Shown here piece after piece: positions 1-6,871 of a stretch of DNA of 50,591 nucleotides (position 1 is the first letter of the stretch; every line of letters starts with the position of its first letter). The DNA is from a bacterium. GTDB lineage: Bacteria; Patescibacteriota; CPR2; UBA1875; JAJYID01. The notes beneath the pieces are model-generated. The model was not told where the DNA came from and made no database searches. It was given only the letters and a program-made list of their open reading frames with translations. The position numbers were made by a program, and so were the translations under genes. The stretch lies in the NCBI GenBank assembly GCA_021796415.1, contig JAJYJC010000006.1, positions 1 through 50,591 on the forward strand. The letters are read 5' to 3'.

Positions 1-26
1 CGGATAGTTCGTTTTCTAGAAGACAT

Positions 27-68
27 ACAAAAAATCACCTCCCTTCTTCCCGGTTGGGGGTGATTTTA
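27..68 (-). terminator. Bidirectional rho-independent terminator
   Basis: AAAATCACC pairs with GGTGATTTT around a C/G-rich loop. Read on the minus strand the second arm runs into a U-tract, so it can end the two-gene minus-strand unit at 141-860. The plus-strand reading also has T residues after the stem. Confidence 0.8.
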
Positions 69-140
69 TTTTACTAGCTTCGCTTTAAACGTACACACCG
101 GCTAACGCCGGTGGTTTAGACCTATAATGAGACGTGGCGG

Positions 141-359
141 CTAAGCCGCCCTGAGGTTCGAGAGCGGCACTATCTCCCTGCCGAGAGCATCGCCGAAGTC
201 GACCTCGGCACCGAACTCCCCCGAGCCATTCTCCATGAAGGTCAGGATCATTCCGTGGTGGGATTCGCCGAACTTCTTCTGGACCTTCTGAAGGCGCCAG
301 AATCCCCCGGCATTCTGAAGCTCGATCGCAGTCCACTCGCTCTTGGTACATTCCATCAT
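141..359 (-). CDS. Small orphan protein, 72 aa
   Basis: This is a hypothetical protein that I do not recognise. It follows the 387-860 gene by 27 bases and has a strong AAGGGG Shine-Dalgarno just before a doubled ATG; either ATG (359 or 356) may be used, and the second has the better spacing. The stop codon lies inside a GGCGGCTTAGCCGCC palindrome, and another hairpin (CCGGCTAACGCCGG) follows before the terminator. The sequence has two Trp and a mixed charged character, with no signal peptide or membrane segment. The overlapping ORF 85-351 in another frame is treated as a shadow because it lacks this Shine-Dalgarno. Confidence 0.55.
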   Translation of the reverse strand: MMECTKSEWTAIELQNAGGFWRLQKVQKKFGESHHGMILTFMENGSGEFGAEVDFGDALGREIVPLSNLRAA

Positions 360-386
360 TTCACCCCTTACATCGATGCAGAGTTA

Positions 387-860
387 TTAGATGAAGCAGC
401 CGCTCTTTTCGGCCAAACACCCCATGAGGTTGCACTGTCGGCTCTGTTCGAGCGGTGAAACCGTACGCTCAATGAAGCAGTATTCCTTCATCCTCTCGAT
501 GAACATCTTAAGGATGAGCTCGCGGCAGATAGGAAGCATTTGCTTCCGGTACTCCTCAGCGGTTGCCGGCAGATTGTCCTGTCCGAAAACAGCCGATTGC
601 TCCCCGAACCAGGTCTCGACCAACTGCGGGAAACCCTTCCTCGTGTACATGCAGCAGAGCATCTGGCTCCTGTGCTCGGCTTTCAGCTCCGGATCTGCCA
701 TAATGTCACGATATAGCACCTCACGGTGACCAAGGATCGAGTACGACTGGTTGTCGTAGGGTGATCCTTCCGGAAAAGCCTCCTCCGCGACTTTTCGAGC
801 CACGATTTGGAACGCTTCGTAAAACGAAATCCTTCTGTCGTTACTTTGGTTTTCGTCCAC
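387..860 (-). CDS. Orphan soluble protein, about 157 aa, GTG start
   Basis: This is an unrecognised, probably cytoplasmic protein. The ORF track starts it at 944 on a TTG, but that TTG is the first half of a -35 box (TTGAAA) and the track's N-terminus runs through the -10 box TATAAT, so that start is upstream of transcription. The best start is GTG at 860 (protein begins VDENQS), six bases after AAAGGA. The protein is mixed alpha-helical by composition, with five Cys in its second half (CCMY, CRE, CFIE, CNLMGC). It is the first gene of a two-gene unit with the 72-aa protein. I infer nothing about function. Confidence 0.6.
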   Translation of the reverse strand: MDENQSNDRRISFYEAFQIVARKVAEEAFPEGSPYDNQSYSILGHREVLYRDIMADPELKAEHRSQMLCCMYTRKGFPQLVETWFGEQSAVFGQDNLPATAEEYRKQMLPICRELILKMFIERMKEYCFIERTVSPLEQSRQCNLMGCLAEKSGCFI

Positions 861-915
861 CGAAAATCCTTTCACTCGGAGTACCTGCAAAATAAACCTG
901 CTTATAACCGGGTTT

Positions 916-944
916 ATTATACCATCCCAACAGGATAATTTCAA
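916..944 (-). promoter_or_regulatory. Sigma70-type promoter of the 387-860 gene
   Basis: TTGAAA (939-944) and TATAAT (916-921) are separated by exactly 17 bp on the minus strand. The position shows that the annotated upstream part of the ORF is not translated. Confidence 0.8.
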
Positions 945-950
945 TAATTA

Positions 951-1304
951 TTAAGGTTTGTAGTGCTCTATAAATTCAATCTTGTTTTTGTCGGGGTCTA
1001 AAATTGAGAAATATCTGCCCCAACCTTCCAGCTCTGTTAATTCCTTCCCGAATTCTAAACCCATTTTCTTGTACTTATTAAATGCCTCTTCTGCGTTTTT
1101 AATCGCTATAAATGCTGTCTGATGCCCAGGAATTTCTCTTTCTTCCTTCCGCTGTTTAATCCCGAGCTTCGCGCCGTTTGGAAAAATGAACGACACAAAT
1201 CTTCCTTCTTGTATGTACTCAACCTCAAATCCCATAACATCCCTGTGAAATTCGATGGCCTTTTCTAAATCATTTGAGTAAAATACCGCGCTATCAAGCT
1301 TCAT
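951..1304 (-). CDS. VOC-family (glyoxalase/bleomycin-resistance fold) protein
   Basis: A 117-aa single vicinal-oxygen-chelate domain. It shows the typical beta-alpha-beta-beta-beta pattern twice: an N-terminal half starting VFYSNDLEKAIEFHRDVMGF and a C-terminal half ending ILDPDKNKIEFIEH, where the last Glu is the usual metal ligand position. The family includes glyoxalase I, ring-cleaving dioxygenases and antibiotic-binding proteins; the substrate cannot be read here. It overlaps the SDR gene by ATGA, so it is translationally coupled as the last of four genes (Nudix, MBL, SDR, VOC). A role in detoxification or repair of a small metabolite is an inference from that company. Confidence 0.85.
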   Translation of the reverse strand: MKLDSAVFYSNDLEKAIEFHRDVMGFEVEYIQEGRFVSFIFPNGAKLGIKQRKEEREIPGHQTAFIAIKNAEEAFNKYKKMGLEFGKELTELEGWGRYFSILDPDKNKIEFIEHYKP

Positions 1305-2014
1305 TCATCCTCCTTCATTAGCTTCTTTACCTCAACGTGATCCATAATCACATCATCGGGTTGGCATAATATAAAATGAACGATGCGCGCCACGTCTTCC
1401 TTTTTCATCATCCAATCGGTTTCGCCCTTCGGGAATCCGGCGGTGTCAAATATTTTTGTATCCATTCCGCCGGGAAAGAACCCCATTATTTTAATGCCGG
1501 ATCCTTGCATGCTAGCGCGAAGTGAATCCGTTAACCCCTTTAGAGCGTGTTTTGTCGCAACATAAATCGGCCAATCAACCTCTGCGTCCACTCCTGCTGT
1601 TGAGATTACGTTAAAAATCTGCCCTTCCTTGTTCTGCCTCATCTTCGGTAAGACTTCTTGAGTGGTATGAATCGGCCCTTTTACGTTTGTGTCGAATAAA
1701 TTGTCAACTGCTTCCTCGGGATGATCCTCAATCTCACCTTCAAACCATATCCCAGCGTTATTCACCAAGATGTCAATATTGCCATACTCTTTATAAATCT
1801 TTTCAAAAGCCTTCTCAACCTGATCCTTTTTCCGAATGTCACAGACGAACCCTTGCGCATTCTTCCCTAATTCTCTCGCTGCAGCTTTCGTCAATTCCTC
1901 ATTTAACGCCAGAATAACCACTTTGGCGCCGTCTTTAAGGACTTCCTTGGCAATCGATTTGCCCAAGCCTTCGCTTCCGCCTGTTATAGCTATGACTTTA
2001 TCTTTTAACTTCAT
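1301..2014 (-). CDS. Short-chain dehydrogenase/reductase (SDR)
   Basis: A 237-aa classical SDR. The Rossmann cofactor motif TGGSEGLG lies at residues 11-18, NNAG near residue 87, and the active-site YVATK (Tyr-xxx-Lys) near residue 152 with an upstream Ser (VISTAG). An Asp or Arg that would settle NAD versus NADP preference is not obvious. The length is typical for the family. It abuts the MBL gene (stop TAA directly followed by ATG) and overlaps the VOC gene by four bases, so it sits in the middle of a coupled operon. The substrate is unknown. Confidence 0.9.
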   Translation of the reverse strand: MKLKDKVIAITGGSEGLGKSIAKEVLKDGAKVVILALNEELTKAAARELGKNAQGFVCDIRKKDQVEKAFEKIYKEYGNIDILVNNAGIWFEGEIEDHPEEAVDNLFDTNVKGPIHTTQEVLPKMRQNKEGQIFNVISTAGVDAEVDWPIYVATKHALKGLTDSLRASMQGSGIKIMGFFPGGMDTKIFDTAGFPKGETDWMMKKEDVARIVHFILCQPDDVIMDHVEVKKLMKEDE

Positions 2015-2695
2015 TTAAACCTCCAAAGATTCCCCGTCATTTAGCATTTTTACTTCAATCCCGGTTCCTTCCATCGCTCTTACAAAGTCTTTCACATCAA
2101 CCGGATATATTGGATTGTCATAATGAATTGGGATAGCAACTTTGGGCTTTAACTTAGTTAATTGCTCTTTTGCTTGATCGATATTTAGGACGACTTTTCC
2201 GCAAATCGGTGCGGCAATAATGTCATCGTTTGAATTTAAAACAATGCTATCACCCGGATCGTAGAAACTTGGGCCATTCTCTTCTTCGATTAAAACTCCG
2301 CAAACTTTTGGAGGCTCATCCCCGCTTGGCAGCGGACCGTGCTCTGATGGTACGCCGGTAAGAGCAATGTCTTTCCCTGATCCTAAACCGCTAACCTTTT
2401 CTGTGTCTTCTAAATCATTTGGTACGACTCCGATCTCTTGAGAAATATCATCCTTAAGGGCTTCCGTCGAAAAGATCTGAATTCCCGGTTGGTTCTCTAC
2501 AATCTTTTTGACGCTTGGAATGTCAAAATGATCCGAATGCTCATGGGTGATAATTAAGATATCAATATCTGGAAAATCTGCCGGCGTCAGGGTTTCTTTC
2601 CCGCCAAAAACATAAGTTCCCGGGTCGATTAAAATTCGCGAGCCCTTATCGCTTTCAATCAAAAAACAAGATTGCGCATGTTTTGTAATTTTCAT
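2015..2695 (-). CDS. MBL-fold metal-dependent hydrolase, UlaG-like
   Basis: A 226-aa metallo-beta-lactamase-fold hydrolase. The signature THEHSDHFD (HxHxDH) is near residue 50, with further probable metal ligands in SEHGP, DPGDS and a C-terminal IHYDN. The N-terminus (KITKHAQSCFLIE, then ILIDPG) matches the UlaG/L-ascorbate-6-phosphate-lactonase-like subgroup, whose members are often annotated only as metal-dependent hydrolases. It is coupled by ATGA overlap to the upstream Nudix gene and abuts the SDR gene downstream. The exact reaction is not predictable from sequence. Confidence 0.88.
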   Translation of the reverse strand: MKITKHAQSCFLIESDKGSRILIDPGTYVFGGKETLTPADFPDIDILIITHEHSDHFDIPSVKKIVENQPGIQIFSTEALKDDISQEIGVVPNDLEDTEKVSGLGSGKDIALTGVPSEHGPLPSGDEPPKVCGVLIEEENGPSFYDPGDSIVLNSNDDIIAAPICGKVVLNIDQAKEQLTKLKPKVAIPIHYDNPIYPVDVKDFVRAMEGTGIEVKMLNDGESLEV

Positions 2696-3165
2696 TTCTT
2701 TCTATCCTTTCCAATATTAGATGATCCCAAAAGCTCAATTGCTTCCAGTGAAAGCGCCTTTACGCTCATGGGCGCTTCCTCAAATGCTTGCACTTCTTCA
2801 TCGGTAAACCACTTAAGGTTAGTGGTTTCACCTGCCTGGGGAGCAAGCTTGTCGGTATCTGATGTGGCGTAATATATGAGGTCAATATGCTGATGAAACT
2901 GATTGATATCCTCAAGCAAGATGTGCATGGGCCTTACTAATTGCTCAACGTCATCCATGTCCGTTTTCTTTCCTGGGTTGCATAGCTTTACGGTCAAGCC
3001 GGCTTCTTCCTGAGCTTCACGGACCGCTGCGTCCTCGGGCAGCTCGTCGCGATCAATGTGTCCGCCTATGGGGAGCCAAATGCCAAGCTTCTTGTGCAAA
3101 TGCAGAAGCACTTTTCCGTCATGCACGATGAATGTTGTTGCTGTAAAATGTTTAGTTATTTCCAT
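2692..3165 (-). CDS. Nudix hydrolase
   Basis: A 157-aa Nudix protein. The box GGHIDRDELPEDAAVREAQE and following EAGL fit GX5EX7REUXEEXGU, so the catalytic Glu cluster is intact. It is the first gene of a four-gene coupled operon. The start has an AAGGGA Shine-Dalgarno. The family hydrolyses nucleoside diphosphate-linked compounds; many members clean damaged nucleotides. The promoter must lie in or beyond the palindromic repeat immediately upstream (3177-3243). Confidence 0.9.
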   Translation of the reverse strand: MEITKHFTATTFIVHDGKVLLHLHKKLGIWLPIGGHIDRDELPEDAAVREAQEEAGLTVKLCNPGKKTDMDDVEQLVRPMHILLEDINQFHQHIDLIYYATSDTDKLAPQAGETTNLKWFTDEEVQAFEEAPMSVKALSLEAIELLGSSNIGKDRKK

Positions 3166-3176
3166 TTTGTCCCTTT

Positions 3177-3243
3177 TGTCATTCCGGACTTGATCCGGAA
3201 TCTATACAATAAATCTGGATTCTGAATCAAGTTCAGAATGACA
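3177..3243. repeat. Dispersed palindromic repeat, CCGGA/TTCTGAA type
   Basis: TGTCATTCCGGACTTGATCC... ends in ...TTCAGAATGACA. Outer arms TGTCATTC/GAATGACA are inverted, with two inner hairpins (CCGGActtgaTCCGG and TTCTGAAtcaagTTCAGAA). It fills the gap between the cupin and Nudix genes. Confidence 0.85.
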
Positions 3244-3606
3244 TTAAGTAATTTCAAAGTCTTTCGTTTTCTTCTTCCCCACTTTAGTCGTGTCAAACTT
3301 CGGGTCAAAGGCAGGTGAGTTTATAATCACTGCCTTGAATGTCCCTTCGAAATAGTATTCTGTGCCTCGCGGAATATACATCACATCCCCAGGCAAGCAC
3401 TCCTTGCCGTCCAAGATCATTTTGCCTTCAAGCATAAAGTAAGCCCTGTCGCTTGCTGAATTTGCGGTGGTTTCGGCATGATCCACGGCCTCACCGACAA
3501 CCACGGTAATAGTTTCCGAGTCCGGCCTTGAAAGCAGGTTATGAATCTTGTAGCTTGGCGCTATTTCCCTAATGAACGCATCCTTTGATTTGAAGTATTT
3601 AATCAT
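3244..3606 (-). CDS. Cupin-domain protein
   Basis: A 120-aa protein with a single conserved beta-barrel cupin pattern. Motif 1 is around HAETTANSASDRAYFMLEGK and motif 2 around CLPGDVMYIPRGTEYYF (PGD..IPxGxxH-like). Some usual metal-binding His are replaced (Tyr-Tyr in motif 2), so metal binding is uncertain. GGAG precedes the ATG. Small cupins of this kind act in sugar or small-molecule binding or as enzymes, and no substrate can be named. The gene lies between a repeat element and a pair of overlapping small genes. Confidence 0.8.
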   Translation of the reverse strand: MIKYFKSKDAFIREIAPSYKIHNLLSRPDSETITVVVGEAVDHAETTANSASDRAYFMLEGKMILDGKECLPGDVMYIPRGTEYYFEGTFKAVIINSPAFDPKFDTTKVGKKKTKDFEIT

Positions 3607-3627
3607 TAGCGGTCTCCTCCAAAACTC

Positions 3628-3957
3628 TCAGGCATTGGCCCTTGCAAGATAGTTAAAAGCGTAAAAATATTTTTGCCAGCTCTCGTCAGTGGATGAATAT
3701 TCGTTATCAAATGCAAAATGATCGGCTAAAAGCTCCCGAAGCCGTACCAGCTCCTTTAGACGGATATTTTGCTGGCTCTTTATGGTTAGATCCAGCAGCT
3801 CGAGCGCTCTTTCGAATGCTAAACGGCTGTATTCGCCATTGCCTTTGTTTCTCCATGAAATGGTCCGCTCCACTTCACTGCCAACATTTGCCATTTGTTC
3901 GGCTAATGTCATTTCCGCCCATCTTCCGCTTGCTAAATTTTTATGCGCAATGGTCAT
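3628..3957 (-). CDS. Conserved hypothetical protein (CPR-type family), 109 aa
   Basis: An all-helical protein beginning MTIAHKNLASGRWAEMTL with the segments NVGSEVERTISW, AFERALELLDLTI and a Tyr-rich tail ending YFYAFNYLARAN. I recognise the pattern as a recurrent uncharacterised family in CPR-like genomes, but I know no function. Its ATG overlaps the stop of the DUF5674 gene (ATGA), so the two are translationally coupled and probably work together. Confidence 0.75.
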   Translation of the reverse strand: MTIAHKNLASGRWAEMTLAEQMANVGSEVERTISWRNKGNGEYSRLAFERALELLDLTIKSQQNIRLKELVRLRELLADHFAFDNEYSSTDESWQKYFYAFNYLARANA

Positions 3958-4301
3958 TTTGTTACCAGTTTATTCACTATCTTAATAATTGTCTTTTGAG
4001 TTTCCGGGTTTTCTACGCTTCTGCTTCGATTGTTTTGGCTTGGTCGGAGATTTATCATGGAATCAAATTCAATAAAATCGCTTCCTTCCAGATCCGGATA
4101 TAAGTTTATACCCCAAAGATTTTCTTGTTTTGACCCTTTTTCTATCAAAAGAGCCTCCTGGTCTGCATGCAATTCGGCGTCAACCGCCATTATCTCGTTT
4201 TTCGTATCTACTACGGCCTTGACAAGATTGCCAAACATCTTTTGAGCCATTTCCTTCAACTCGTTAACTGAGATCTGGGATTCTTTAGATATAACTTTCA
4301 T
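3954..4301 (-). CDS. DUF5674 family protein
   Basis: A 115-aa protein with the family hallmarks ELHADQEALLIEKGSKQENL, WGINLYP and a C-terminal FIEFDSMINLRPSQNNRSR. The family is named but uncharacterised. The mRNA is predicted leaderless: TGC-TAAAAT ends six bases before the ATG and there is no Shine-Dalgarno. The downstream 109-aa gene overlaps by four bases. The conserved acidic and HAD-like residues (ELHAD, EFDSM) could bind metal, which is inference only. Confidence 0.85.
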   Translation of the reverse strand: MKVISKESQISVNELKEMAQKMFGNLVKAVVDTKNEIMAVDAELHADQEALLIEKGSKQENLWGINLYPDLEGSDFIEFDSMINLRPSQNNRSRSVENPETQKTIIKIVNKLVTK

Positions 4302-4307
4302 GAGGTT

Positions 4308-4316
4308 ATTTTAGCA
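4308..4316 (-). promoter_or_regulatory. Extended -10 box, leaderless start of the DUF5674 gene
   Basis: TGC-TAAAAT on the minus strand is followed by six bases and then the ATG at 4301, so the start codon falls at the expected transcription start. Confidence 0.6.
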
Positions 4317-4343
4317 TAATCAGGGCAAAAAGGACATTGGATC

Positions 4344-4613
4344 CTATTTCCCTTCCCAATACGACTCGCCTTCTTCTTCCATTTTTTCAAGGCGAGTATA
4401 GTAGTCTCGTATTTCATTTAAGTGAGCCAGGGCGATCTTGCCGGTTAGAAGAGGGTCATCATCTGTTACATTCGTATGCGGATCAACCATTCCATGTTCA
4501 AGCTCTACGTCCATTCCCATTCTAAATTGCTCAACATCAAACATGCTCCAGTCTATGCCGAGCATTTCCCCGACTTTCTTTGCATCCTCAGATGTAAAAC
4601 TTTCCTTCGCCAT
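4344..4613 (-). CDS. DUF5661 family protein
   Basis: An 89-aa acidic protein with the family pattern VGEMLGIDWSMFDVEQFRMG, then LEHG, TNVTDDDPLLTGKIALAHL and DYYTRLEKME. It is a known uncharacterised family of short helical proteins. A clear AGGAGG Shine-Dalgarno precedes the ATG. It directly follows the PurM-like gene (gap of eight bases), so the two are probably cotranscribed. No catalytic motif is seen. Confidence 0.85.
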   Translation of the reverse strand: MAKESFTSEDAKKVGEMLGIDWSMFDVEQFRMGMDVELEHGMVDPHTNVTDDDPLLTGKIALAHLNEIRDYYTRLEKMEEEGESYWEGK

Positions 4614-4621
4614 GCTTCCTC

Positions 4622-5551
4622 CTAATAAATTATTGTTTTATGACTAAACATAGATTTCACTTTTACCAGACCACTGCCGTTTTTTGCTCTGCCAATAATG
4701 TCTGTTTTTGTATACTTTTTTATGATTGCCTTTGCATCTCTTGGGCTAACTGAAACTATAAACCCAATGCCGCAATTAAAGGTTTTGTACATATCTTCAT
4801 CACTGACACCCATTTTGTAAATATCTTTAAATATCTTTTGAGGCGCCAACTTGTGATTCCTTTCGATAACCAAATCGATATTTTTTTCAATAATATCCTT
4901 TAGCTTTGTATAGGAACCGCCTGTCATATGCATCATTCCGTGAATCTCGTATTTCTTATCGATATCTAAGATTTTTTCTAGGTAAATATCCGTTGGGTCA
5001 GTGAATTCTTTTCTAAAGCCTAAACCAAATACCTCCCTCACCTTCGAAAATCCGTTTGAATGAAGCCCGTTGGACTTAAATCCAACCAAAACATCACCGG
5101 TCTTAATCCGATTTGGTTTGTTATTTTCGACGACACCCGAGACGGTTATACCTATATCCATGCCACTTAATGTGTTTTGAATAGAGGTTTCGCCGCCGGT
5201 TATTGAAATGTTTCTTTTTATGCCTTCCTCTGACAGTGCGCTGATTATCTGCAAGATGGCTTCATTGTCGTCCTTGGGAATAATGATGTGATTTTGAAGT
5301 TTATACGGCCTAGCGCGCATCAAGGCTAGGTCATTTAGATTCATGGCCAAGGCATCAAGAACGGCATTCTTGAAAGTTCGCTTGTCCCAGTGATAGACAC
5401 CCTTTGTCCCAATGCCATCAGAATGGTCCACCTCAGGTTTCTTTTTCAGGACAGTGTAAACATCTTTTTCCAGCACTATATAGGGATTACCCCATGTCTT
5501 TTCAACGAGATCCGCTATCTGTTTTTTGTAGGGCTTAGTGGTATCATACAT
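4622..5551 (-). CDS. PurM-like (AIR synthase superfamily) protein, orphan
   Basis: A 309-aa member of the PurM/SelD/HypE/ThiL superfamily, closest in pattern to phosphoribosylformylglycinamidine cyclo-ligase. DHSDGIGTKG matches the N-terminal metal/ATP segment, MNLNDLA the VNDI-like loop and ITGGETS the GGETA loop. The C-terminal domain contains SNGLHSNGFSKVR and FNCGIGF (family form FNxGxGM). The track's 57-residue N-terminal extension is rejected: MYDTTKPY at 5551 sits six bases after an extended -10 (TGC-TATAAT). No other purine gene is in the window, so either salvage-independent AIR synthesis or a different ligase activity is possible. Confidence 0.75.
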   Translation of the reverse strand: MYDTTKPYKKQIADLVEKTWGNPYIVLEKDVYTVLKKKPEVDHSDGIGTKGVYHWDKRTFKNAVLDALAMNLNDLALMRARPYKLQNHIIIPKDDNEAILQIISALSEEGIKRNISITGGETSIQNTLSGMDIGITVSGVVENNKPNRIKTGDVLVGFKSNGLHSNGFSKVREVFGLGFRKEFTDPTDIYLEKILDIDKKYEIHGMMHMTGGSYTKLKDIIEKNIDLVIERNHKLAPQKIFKDIYKMGVSDEDMYKTFNCGIGFIVSVSPRDAKAIIKKYTKTDIIGRAKNGSGLVKVKSMFSHKTIIY

Positions 5552-5557
5552 AACTAC

Positions 5558-5566
5558 ATTATAGCA
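5558..5566 (-). promoter_or_regulatory. Extended -10 box, leaderless start of the PurM-like gene
   Basis: TGC-TATAAT followed by six bases (gtagtt) and ATG at 5551. This sets the true start and rejects the longer ORF. Confidence 0.7.
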
Positions 5567-5573
5567 GAATTTT

Positions 5574-6182
5574 TTAATAAAAAATCCACTTTGAAATGTT
5601 TGGCGAGAATCCAACGATGCAATCAAGCGGTTCAGGTATATGGTTGTAAGCCAAAAAATACGAGGTAAGCCGAACATGTCCTTCCAAAAGGACCAATTGG
5701 CTTTCCTTATTCTTGCCCACAAAAATCAGTTCCGGCATTTTCACACCGCTCTTGATTGCTTCTGCCGCGTTGAAGTAGATTTCATTCGATTGGCCAAAGA
5801 TTTCTACTCCGCTCTTTATCGTTTTTGCCGCATCGGCTGCCTTCCTGCTTCCGTTTGAAACCTTTATCCAATAGCTGTATTTTAAGAATTTTGAATTCCG
5901 CAAATCTTCTTTTGTGAGCTTTGCTCTGAACCATTTGACTTCATTGGGAAAATTCACAAATAAAAATTTGTTTATCTTATAGCCCCTCGCCTTTCCCAAT
6001 AAAAATTTTCTGTACTCGTTTTCTTCCTTGTTTGAACAGTCTGGATTATCGACAATTTTCCTGTCACGTCCGTCCTTTTCAATCTGTGGCAAATAACGGT
6101 TTCCAAATCTCTCCGAATCGATTTCCATCTTTAAAAATGCTGCTACGAATTCATCTTCCGAGATCTCACTGACTATTTCCAT
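5574..6182 (-). CDS. Hypothetical protein with a ParB/Srx-like motif
   Basis: A 202-aa protein that I do not recognise by name. Its C-terminal part carries LVLLEGHVRLTSYFLA, resembling the nucleotide-binding E-G-H-R loop of the ParB/sulfiredoxin fold (compare GERRLRA of the ParB in this window). The N-terminal half is charged and includes RFGNRYLPQIEKDGRD and WFRAKLTKEDL. It lies four bases after the Atl1-like gene stop and 22 bases before the PurM-like start. A ParB-like nucleotidase or kinase-type domain is the best guess, with moderate certainty. Confidence 0.55.
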   Translation of the reverse strand: MEIVSEISEDEFVAAFLKMEIDSERFGNRYLPQIEKDGRDRKIVDNPDCSNKEENEYRKFLLGKARGYKINKFLFVNFPNEVKWFRAKLTKEDLRNSKFLKYSYWIKVSNGSRKAADAAKTIKSGVEIFGQSNEIYFNAAEAIKSGVKMPELIFVGKNKESQLVLLEGHVRLTSYFLAYNHIPEPLDCIVGFSPNISKWIFY

Positions 6183-6185
6183 AGT

Positions 6186-6674
6186 TTATACTTTTACCAA
6201 TCTTTGCCCGTAATCCTGAGCTAAGTACTTTTTGCCTTTTCGGACGATTTTATGGCCCTCGGACTCCAGCAATTTGCGCTGGAAGTCTGGATAGCCTGGA
6301 AACTTTTCCGACAAAAAACCGCCGGTTTTGAGCGTCCTCCACCAAGGTGTGATACCCTCCGAGCCGTCCTTGCCCTGAGATTCTAAGATTTCTCTCTCCT
6401 CTTCCGCTGCATTTGCACTGATCCAAGAGAATATACCGCAAGTGAGCGGACAGCCGATGTCAGAACCGTGCTTTTTCGCTATCTTCTGCCTTATCTCAGC
6501 TATTGTAATTAACTTTCCTTCCGGCACCTCTCGCATAATCGTATCCACTTCAAGCGGCGCAGGAACCGTCATGGTATGCCCGCCCCAATGCTCCGCCGCA
6601 TTCGGAGCCAGCTCCACAACCTTTGGCAGATCTTTTGAATCATGCAATTTTTCAACCCAAGTTTTCTTCGCCAT
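6186..6674 (-). CDS. MGMT/Atl1-like DNA-binding-fold protein
   Basis: A 162-aa protein of the family annotated as MGMT family. The centre EVPEGKLITIAEIRQKIAKK is the winged-helix start seen in alkyltransferase-like proteins (PxGxVxTYGxIA in MGMT), followed by GCPLTCGIFSWISA, where MGMT would have the PCHR active site. There is no PCHR, so methyl transfer by the usual Cys is unlikely. The end has WWRTLKTGGFLSEKFPG, similar to the W-R-(V/L) segment of Atl1. AAAGGA precedes the ATG. It could recognise alkylated DNA or be a renamed CPR family; the first is inference. Confidence 0.7.
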   Translation of the reverse strand: MAKKTWVEKLHDSKDLPKVVELAPNAAEHWGGHTMTVPAPLEVDTIMREVPEGKLITIAEIRQKIAKKHGSDIGCPLTCGIFSWISANAAEEEREILESQGKDGSEGITPWWRTLKTGGFLSEKFPGYPDFQRKLLESEGHKIVRKGKKYLAQDYGQRLVKV

Positions 6675-6740
6675 TTTTTTCCTTTCAAATTCAATTTAAC
6701 ATGCGGTAATTTTGCTTTCAAGTATACAAAACACAAAATC

Positions 6741-6795
6741 ACTACGCTAATACAGTTTAGTGTAGTACTAAAAAAACTAGACTAAAGTAGTTTAG
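6741..6795. repeat. Two CTAAT-type palindromes
   Basis: ACTACGCTAATACAGTTTAG...GTAGT (6741-6766, ten-base arms with one mismatch) and CTAGACTAAAGTAGTTTAG (6777-6795, eight-base arms with one mismatch). Both belong to the family repeated at 9783 and 24376-24554. The 197-base gap holds nothing else that I can see. Confidence 0.7.
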
Positions 6796-6871
6796 CAAAT
6801 TAACTTTCATGCTTTTAACCCTAAATTGCAAACCTATAAACCCCATTAACCTACTTGCCCACAAGCCATTC

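Noticed and set aside
85-351. 88-aa ORF overlapping the 72-aa gene
   Set aside because: No good Shine-Dalgarno, Arg/Gly-rich shadow composition, and it reads through both GC hairpins.
861-944. N-terminal extension of the 387-944 ORF
   Set aside because: It consists of the -35 box, the -10 box and the start of the transcript; the GTG at 860 has a Shine-Dalgarno.
5552-5722. 57-residue extension of the PurM-like protein
   Set aside because: It overlaps the upstream gene and contains the -10 box; the family N-terminus fits MYDTTKPY.
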